Part shown: one piece after another, positions 59,350-64,000 of the stretch
Layout of the letters: each line of letters begins with the position of its first letter
How positions within the stretch are numbered: position 1 is the first letter of the stretch
Source of the DNA: CAZQQU01 sp964595625
Lineage (GTDB): Bacteria; Bacteroidota; Bacteroidia; Flavobacteriales; Flavobacteriaceae
Reading direction: 5' to 3'
Assembly (NCBI GenBank): GCA_964595625.1
Contig: CAZQQU010000001.1
Span: 248,001-312,000, forward strand
Length of the DNA stretch: 64,000 nt
Notes under the pieces: model-generated
Databases searched by the model: none
The model's input: only the letters and a program-made list of their open reading frames with translations
Told to the model about the DNA's origin: nothing
Made by a program: the position numbers and the translations under genes

Positions 59350-59829
59350 TTACTTTCCATCAAAAATTGCGTGCATCAGACGTTTTTTATCATTAATACT
59401 TTCTTCCATAGAAATCATGGTCTCGGTTCGGAGTACCCCGTCTATGTCGTCAATTTGATAAATTAAATCTTTTGCATGGGCTGTATTTCGTGCTCTAATT
59501 TTACAAAAAATATTAAACTTTCCTGTGGTTATGTGTGCAACGGTAACATTAGGGATAGTTCTCAAACGCTCTAATACAAAAGTAGTTTGAGAGGTTTTAT
59601 GCAGATATACACCTACATAAGCAATGAAAGAATAGCCTAATTTCTTATAGTCTACAATTAGAGTAGAACCATTAATAATTCCGGCATCTTCCATTTTTTT
59701 TACACGCACGTGTATAGTCCCTGCAGAAACATTGTGTTGTTTTGCAATATCAGTAAATGGAACACGGGCATTCTCGATCAACATATCTAAAATTTGATGA
59801 TCGATGTCGTCTAATCTGAATTTTGACAT
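59350..59829 (-). CDS. Lrp/AsnC-family transcription regulator
   Basis: A 159-residue DNA-binding protein. The N-terminal winged HTH (DDIDHQILDMLIENARVPFTDIAKQHNVSAGTIHVRVKKMEDAGII, about 7-52) and the C-terminal RAM/AsnC ligand domain (about 65-150, with VTVAHITTGKFNIFCKIRARNTAHAKDLI) are typical. It probably senses an amino acid. It is monocistronic; its target is unknown, though the proline and leucine catabolic genes nearby are candidates. Confidence 0.9.
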   Translation of the reverse strand: MSKFRLDDIDHQILDMLIENARVPFTDIAKQHNVSAGTIHVRVKKMEDAGIINGSTLIVDYKKLGYSFIAYVGVYLHKTSQTTFVLERLRTIPNVTVAHITTGKFNIFCKIRARNTAHAKDLIYQIDDIDGVLRTETMISMEESINDKKRLMHAIFDGK

Positions 59830-59911
59830 GGTAAAAATTTAGTTTTTATTAGTTTCTGTTAAATGATTTGCAAACATAAAATTATTTAGATAAAATATTC
59901 TTAATAAAAAA

Positions 59912-61045
59912 TTAAAATATGACGTACTTTTTACCAAGAATGCATATTTTATTTAATTCCAAACCAATTTTAACAGTTTCAAACTCAGGACTTAGGATCC
60001 AGGAGCCTTTTGCATCTACTATTTTATGTCCAAATAAGGATATTTTCTCTGCAATTTCAACAACAGTAGGTTGAAAAATGACTTGACCGGAAATCAATTG
60101 TTCATTTGCTTGTAAAGCAATAGAAACTTGATCTTTATATTGAGGAATACGAGCGTTAATAATGAGTACATCGCAAAGATTTTTACGATTTTCAGGCAAG
60201 CTAAAATAAGCCCTATAATCTACTTGAGATGGAAATTCAGCAGCGATATCGAAAAGGTATATCAACGACCAAAATACATACTCACGAGTATTTTCACGTT
60301 GATAATCGCCGCCCATGTGTCCCGCTTCTATTAAGATGGAAGGAACTCCCATGGACTGGAAGGTATCGCCAATACAATTTTGATTAAACGTATCGTCAAA
60401 TCGCCCTATATTTTTTTTCAAAGACTTCGGCATTTGGTCATACATTCCTACAATCAGTTGCATCGCTCGAATACGAGAAGGAGTGAGCGATTTTTCGGGA
60501 TCAGCAGCAGGAGATAAAAAAGATAATGCAGCCGGATTGGCTGTATCACCGGCCGAAAAAATACTGCGCTGGTCGTGCATATTTAAACATAAATCAGGCT
60601 GAAAATCTTGAAAAACCGCATGCAATACTTGCATTTCTCGTTGGGATTTTAAAAAAGCATCCCGATTTAAATCTACTTGATTAGCATTGAAGCGCGTATA
60701 TCGCAATGCTCCATCGGGATTTAATATAGGTAGGATTAAAAATGTGTATTTCTTGAGATAGTGCTGTTGTCTTTCTGAAGTAATATTTAAAAATTGGAGA
60801 AAATCTATTAAGGCTTTCGTTGTGGTAGTCTCATTGCCATGCATTTGTGACCACAGCAATACTTTATAAGAACCTGTTCCTATTCGGATCGAATAAATAT
60901 TTCTCAATTCTTCGGATTGACCTTCTATTTGAATAGTAAATACCCGACGGTATTTTTTCAAAATAGGTTCTAAATAATCGGGAGGAAAGTATCTTCCTGA
61001 GATGCTGTTTTCTTTACAAACTGTATAGAGGTCATTCAAATCCAT
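59912..61045 (-). CDS. M14-family zinc carboxypeptidase-like protein
   Basis: 377 residues from the ATG at 61045 (MDLNDLYTVCKENS); a TTG 6 bp upstream is less likely. The zinc-binding HGNE (in QMHGNETTTTKALIDFL, about 68-84) plus a downstream His in LNMHDQRSIF, PDGALRYTRFNANQVDLNRD and the catalytic Glu in SILIEAGHMGGD fit M14 carboxypeptidases. There is no signal peptide, so it is cytoplasmic. The C-terminal 80 residues are an extra domain. It is divergent from an XRE regulator across a region with large inverted repeats. Confidence 0.85.
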   Translation of the reverse strand: MDLNDLYTVCKENSISGRYFPPDYLEPILKKYRRVFTIQIEGQSEELRNIYSIRIGTGSYKVLLWSQMHGNETTTTKALIDFLQFLNITSERQQHYLKKYTFLILPILNPDGALRYTRFNANQVDLNRDAFLKSQREMQVLHAVFQDFQPDLCLNMHDQRSIFSAGDTANPAALSFLSPAADPEKSLTPSRIRAMQLIVGMYDQMPKSLKKNIGRFDDTFNQNCIGDTFQSMGVPSILIEAGHMGGDYQRENTREYVFWSLIYLFDIAAEFPSQVDYRAYFSLPENRKNLCDVLIINARIPQYKDQVSIALQANEQLISGQVIFQPTVVEIAEKISLFGHKIVDAKGSWILSPEFETVKIGLELNKICILGKKYVIF

Positions 61046-61057
61046 GATCAATTTTTA

Positions 61058-61065
61058 CAAAAGTA
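61058..61065 (-). promoter_or_regulatory. -7 element for the M14 peptidase gene
   Basis: On the minus strand TACTTTTG matches TAnnTTTG, 12 bp before the ATG. The palindromes at 61076-61116 overlap the region where its -33 box would lie. Confidence 0.5.
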
Positions 61066-61075
61066 AATAAGTTAA

Positions 61076-61116
61076 AGTTTATAAATGTAAACAAGTTTAG
61101 TTTACATTTATAAACT
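61076..61116. promoter_or_regulatory. Large perfect inverted repeat, putative operator
   Basis: AGTTTATAAATGTAAAC (61076-61092) and GTTTACATTTATAAACT (61100-61116) are exact reverse complements with a 7-bp spacer. Each arm is itself a dyad of the form GTTTA-N6-TAAAC. It lies between the divergent M14 and XRE genes, right beside the M14 promoter, and is a likely regulator-binding site. Confidence 0.7.
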
Positions 61117-61293
61117 AAATAGTTCTATTTATCGACTAATTGATTGCGAAAATTAACAAAAATAAATCAAGTTATTTTTAAACTAATTAAGCATCTTATT
61201 TCCAGAGTATTATATTATATTATTTAAAGTAATAAATAAACTATTTTGTACTAATTTAAAGTTAAATACACTCATCTTTTCATGGATATTATA

Positions 61294-61301
61294 TACATTT
61301 G
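61294..61301 (+). promoter_or_regulatory. -7 element for the XRE regulator
   Basis: TACATTTG, an exact TAnnTTTG match, lies 21 bp before the ATG at 61323. Confidence 0.55.
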
Positions 61302-61322
61302 TAAAATGTGAACGTAGAGAAA

Positions 61323-61712
61323 ATGATTATGATAAATCAAGAAGAATTCATCAGTCGGATTCAAAAAATCATGGACTATTATGGCATGACTGCTTCGGCT
61401 TTTGCCGAAAGAATTCAGTTTAATAAATCTGGAATCTCACATTTACTCTCAGGAAGAAATAAGCCTAGCTTGGAATTTATTATGAAAGTACTGGATGCTT
61501 TCCCTGAAGTTAGTTTATATTGGTTACTGAATGGTAAGGGCCATTTTCCCAAAGAAGAAAACCCAATAACTCCCGAAAGCCCCTCTTCTACTCCCTCAAC
61601 TACTTCTCCATTACCAGAAAATAAAATAGTGGTATCTTCCAATGAAGAAATTGAGCGTATAGTCATCTTTTATAAAAACGGTCAGTTTAAAAACTATTTT
61701 CCCGACATCTAG
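61323..61712 (+). CDS. XRE-type HTH regulator with proline/serine-rich tail
   Basis: About 129 residues from the ATG at 61323 (the ATG at 61329 is also possible; a GTG at 61308 would coincide with the expected transcription start). The HTH (about 5-70: ISRIQKIMDYYGMTASAFAERIQFNKSGISHLLSGRNKPSLEFIMKVLDAFPEVSLYWLLNGKG) is of the CI/XRE type seen throughout Bacteroidota. A linker of Ser, Thr and Pro (about 80-105) leads to a short strand-helix end. It is a good candidate for binding the inverted repeat upstream and regulating the M14 gene. Confidence 0.8.
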   Translation: MIMINQEEFISRIQKIMDYYGMTASAFAERIQFNKSGISHLLSGRNKPSLEFIMKVLDAFPEVSLYWLLNGKGHFPKEENPITPESPSSTPSTTSPLPENKIVVSSNEEIERIVIFYKNGQFKNYFPDI

Positions 61713-61771
61713 TCCCCAGTAAAAAAATTAGCTTTCTACAGTTTTTTTAAGGAAATTTGCAAAAAAAAAAT

Positions 61772-62143
61772 ATGCGGTTTTTAGTAATCTTGAGCCTGGT
61801 TTTGTGTACTTCTTGTTTCCAGCAAACGCGTCTTTGTGAGGACTATCGTACTGGTACTTTTAAATCTCAAGCAGTGATAGGAGACCAAGTGTTAGAAACA
61901 GTATTTATACGTACCGATAGTTTAGAAATTGATATTTTTAAAGGCGTAGCTGATACTTCTTCGGTACGGTGGCTCAATGATTGCGAATATATTTTAACAC
62001 GTTTAAATCCCAAAAATCGAGAGGAAACTAAATCTATTCATATCAAGATACTTACCACCGATATAAACAGTTATGTATTTGAATACAAACTGGTGGGTGG
62101 TACACAATCCGAAAGAGCTACCGCCTTTCGAGTAGAAGAATAA
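61772..62143 (+). CDS. Small lipoprotein
   Basis: About 123 residues from the ATG at 61772; the frame extends 15 bp upstream to a TTG across a poly-A tract. The lipoprotein signal MRFLVILSLVLCTSC has its lipid Cys at about 15. The mature domain (LCEDYRTGTFKSQAVIGDQVLETVFIRTDSLEIDIF, then DTSSVRWLNDCEYILTRLNPK) is a conserved fold in Flavobacteriia that I recall being annotated as DNA topoisomerase IV, for which nothing here gives support. Its function is unknown. It converges on the lysozyme-like gene with a 4-bp gap. Confidence 0.7.
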   Translation: MRFLVILSLVLCTSCFQQTRLCEDYRTGTFKSQAVIGDQVLETVFIRTDSLEIDIFKGVADTSSVRWLNDCEYILTRLNPKNREETKSIHIKILTTDINSYVFEYKLVGGTQSERATAFRVEE

Positions 62144-62147
62144 AAAC

Positions 62148-62792
62148 TTATGAATTTATTCGGGCATTTTGAACCGGTTCTATAACCGAGGTATCATAAC
62201 CGGAAAACTTACGTAGATAATAGCGAATAGAAGTTCCAAATCCGTCTGTAAAAACCTCCGAACCACCGCTATTAAAAAATCGTTTAACACTACCCGGGCC
62301 AGCTAAGTGAGCTGCAGCTAAAATACCGGATTCTGTAACATAAATTCCGTGTACGTGTTTGTCTGAATACCGCTGTATGTACTTGCGCAACTCCCATTTA
62401 TTACGTGCCAAATAGGTTTGAAAAGCTGCTTCTTGAAGTTCGGGGCTGTTTAAAAACTCCTGATGGTTGGTAATTCCTAATTGGCGTAAAGTGCTTTTAC
62501 CAAATTGATACTTGCCCATATACCCATAATCATTAACTATAAAGTAATCTCCTCGAGATTCTTTAAACCCTAGGGCTTCCTTAAATCCGATAAAACCTTT
62601 ACCAATTACCGGGTATATCAAAACTTCTGACTCCTCATGAAAAATTTCTGTTTCAAAAGGAACGGTATAATAAAGAGATAAATCTTTGGTCCAATAATAC
62701 GAAAAATCGGTTTTTTCTTTACTTAGAAATCCCCCGCTCACTAAAAGCGCCATAAGGGGAATTAAGCCTAGAAATAGAACGGTTTTTTTCAT
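62148..62792 (-). CDS. Exported lysozyme-like (transglycosylase-type) protein
   Basis: About 214 residues from the ATG at 62792 (MKKTVLFLGLIPLMALLVSGGF), with a signal peptide or membrane anchor at 1-22. The segment LGFKESRGDYFIVNDYGYMGKYQFGKSTLRQLGI (about 74-107) resembles the lysozyme-fold core of lytic transglycosylases, with Glu in KESRG as the likely catalytic acid followed by a GKYQF element. ESGILAAAHLAGPGSVKRF continues the fold. It may cut peptidoglycan glycan strands. I see no LysM or other binding domain. Confidence 0.75.
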   Translation of the reverse strand: MKKTVLFLGLIPLMALLVSGGFLSKEKTDFSYYWTKDLSLYYTVPFETEIFHEESEVLIYPVIGKGFIGFKEALGFKESRGDYFIVNDYGYMGKYQFGKSTLRQLGITNHQEFLNSPELQEAAFQTYLARNKWELRKYIQRYSDKHVHGIYVTESGILAAAHLAGPGSVKRFFNSGGSEVFTDGFGTSIRYYLRKFSGYDTSVIEPVQNARINS

Positions 62793-62835
62793 TTCCACTT
62801 GATTTATTTAGGAAAAACTCCTAAAAAATTGGGGG

Positions 62836-62843
62836 CAAATATA
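62836..62843 (-). promoter_or_regulatory. -7 element for the lysozyme-like gene
   Basis: On the minus strand TATATTTG lies 43 bp before the ATG at 62792. Confidence 0.5.
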
Positions 62844-62971
62844 CAAATAAAATGATAAGGTCAAATAAATCAACCTGTTAAGTGTTTTATAAAATTGGTA
62901 ATAGCCCGTAAATTGGGGAATGAGGAGCCTTTTTTAAATGTAATTTTATTTTATCAAAACAGTTGGCGGGC

Positions 62972-64000
62972 TTAAATTCGGGTGATTTGTGCCCCTAATG
63001 CACGCAATCTTCCATCGATATTTTCATAGCCTCGATCAATTTGATTGATGTTTTGAATTATACTAACTCCTTCTGCGGAAAGTGCTGCAATCAACAGTGA
63101 TATACCCGCGCGAATATCCGGAGATACCATAGTGGTAGGTTTTAATATAGAACTAAAGTTATGACCAATTACTGTGGCTCGATGTGGATCACAAAGGATA
63201 ATTTGTGCTCCCATATCAATCAATTTATCGACAAAGAACAACCGACTTTCAAACATTTTTTGGTGTATTAACACACTTCCTTTTGCCTGAGTAGCAACCA
63301 CCAAAACGATACTCAGCAAATCAGGAGTAAATCCAGGCCATGGTGCATCAGCTATGGTAAGAATCGAGCCATCCATATCAGTTTGGATTTCGTAAGACTC
63401 TTGCGTAGGAATATAAATATCGTCGTTCACTTTCTGCAATTCAATCCCCAATTTTCTAAAAGTAGTGGGAATTAAACCTAAATTTTCCCAACTTACATTC
63501 TTGATGGTAATTTCACTACGTGTCATCGCAGCTAATCCTATCCAACTCCCAATTTCTATCATATCGGGTAAAATCACATGGTGACAACCGTGCAGGGAAG
63601 TAACACCGTGTATTTGAAGTAAATTGGAACCTATCCCACGGATATCGGCTCCCATTTGGACAAGCATCTTGCAGAGTTGCTGAATATAGGGTTCACAGGC
63701 CGCATTATAGATCGTGGTTTCACCTTCAGCTAACACGGCTGCCATCAATATATTGGCTGTACCGGTTACCGAAGCTTGATCCAATAACATATAGGTTCCT
63801 TTCAGTTTATCTGCCTCCACACCATAAAATCGTTCTTCTTTGTTATAGCGCAAAGTAGCACCTAACTTTATAAGTCCTTCAAAATGTGTATCTAAACGTC
63901 TTCTGCCTATTTTATCACCACCCGGTCGGGGTATATAGCCTTTCCCAAACCGTGCCAAAAGCGGCCCGACAATCATTATTGATCCCCGCAACGAACTCCC
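62972..64000 (-). CDS. murA: UDP-N-acetylglucosamine 1-carboxyvinyltransferase, C-terminal part
   Basis: The frame runs from the right window edge (first visible residues GSSLRGSIMIVGPLLARFG) to a stop at 62972, so about 343 residues of the C-terminal part are present. The enzyme adds enolpyruvate to UDP-GlcNAc, the first committed step of peptidoglycan synthesis. Recognisable blocks are SLRGSIMIVGPLLAR, PGGDKIGRRRLDTHFEGLIKLGA, DQASVTGTANILMAA, DMIEIGSWIGLAAMT and SPDIRAGISLLIAAL. The residue aligned with E. coli Cys115 is Asp, in PGGDKIG (codon at 63916-63914), not Cys. The N-terminus is off the window. Confidence 0.94.
   Translation of the reverse strand, partial: GSSLRGSIMIVGPLLARFGKGYIPRPGGDKIGRRRLDTHFEGLIKLGATLRYNKEERFYGVEADKLKGTYMLLDQASVTGTANILMAAVLAEGETTIYNAACEPYIQQLCKMLVQMGADIRGIGSNLLQIHGVTSLHGCHHVILPDMIEIGSWIGLAAMTRSEITIKNVSWENLGLIPTTFRKLGIELQKVNDDIYIPTQESYEIQTDMDGSILTIADAPWPGFTPDLLSIVLVVATQAKGSVLIHQKMFESRLFFVDKLIDMGAQIILCDPHRATVIGHNFSSILKPTTMVSPDIRAGISLLIAALSAEGVSIIQNINQIDRGYENIDGRLRALGAQITRI

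Overview
The window is AT-rich chromosomal DNA from a member of the Bacteroidota, almost certainly a Flavobacteriia-type organism. Several features support this. Many genes are preceded by a TAnnTTTG promoter element and few have a Shine-Dalgarno sequence. One secreted enzyme carries a type IX secretion (T9SS) C-terminal domain. Lineage-typical genes are present: BshB1 (bacillithiol), a serine palmitoyltransferase-like enzyme, the DUF6452/DUF6048 pair, a Lacal_2735-like small protein and a eukaryote-type prolyl-tRNA synthetase.

Layout. 0-5 kb: histidine catabolism (hutI, hutG), a thioesterase, a CNNM/CBS membrane protein and bshB1. 5-12.8 kb: tRNA-His, rpe, a CI-like regulator, a secreted M28 peptidase, a CBS protein, pirin, an OmpA-type lipoprotein, DoxX and small proteins. 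12.8-19.4 kb: an accessory island bounded by degenerate non-coding repeats. 19.4-27 kb: YceI, ClpB, LptB, a sphingolipid/sulfonolipid synthase, CsaA and a thioredoxin-like protein. A broken IS982-family element lies at 27 kb. 27.8-45 kb: housekeeping genes (tRNA-Ser, thiolase, NlpC/P60, TPR protein, gyrA, clpC, hbd, clpS, tRNA-Arg, apt, a PPAD-like deiminase, rpsT, tRNA-Glu, proS). 44-64 kb: envelope proteins, pabB, lpd, a Cys/Met-metabolism PLP enzyme, an NhaC antiporter, pyrD, HMG-CoA lyase, a Crp-type regulator, proline dehydrogenase, aroB, an Lrp regulator, an M14 peptidase with a divergent XRE regulator, and the C-terminal part of murA.

The most notable locus is a CBASS-like antiphage operon on the minus strand (17.73 to 15.0 kb). 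In transcription order it encodes a 42-aa basic peptide, a 48-aa single-pass membrane peptide, an SMODS-associated NUDIX protein, a CD-NTase and a stand-alone E2-like conjugating enzyme. The last three overlap, which suggests translational coupling. Diverging from it is an XRE repressor plus HELGH metallopeptidase pair matching the CapH/CapP regulators of CBASS, and the intergenic region holds several GTCA/TGAC palindromes that look like operators. The NUDIX protein has no membrane segment of its own, so the 48-aa peptide may be the membrane half of a split TM-NUDIX effector. Downstream lie an N-terminally truncated Vsr-like nuclease and an unrecognised 330-aa protein.

Other points worth attention: GyrA has Ile where E. 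coli has Ser83; MurA has Asp where E. coli has the fosfomycin-target Cys115; the deiminase resembles the P. gingivalis arginine deiminase and carries a T9SS tail; a perfect 17-bp inverted repeat lies between the M14 peptidase and its divergent regulator; a perfect 18-bp inverted repeat starts inside aroB. Six genes of 37-59 codons were read directly from the sequence. No searches or computations could be run; family assignments rest on motifs recognised by eye.
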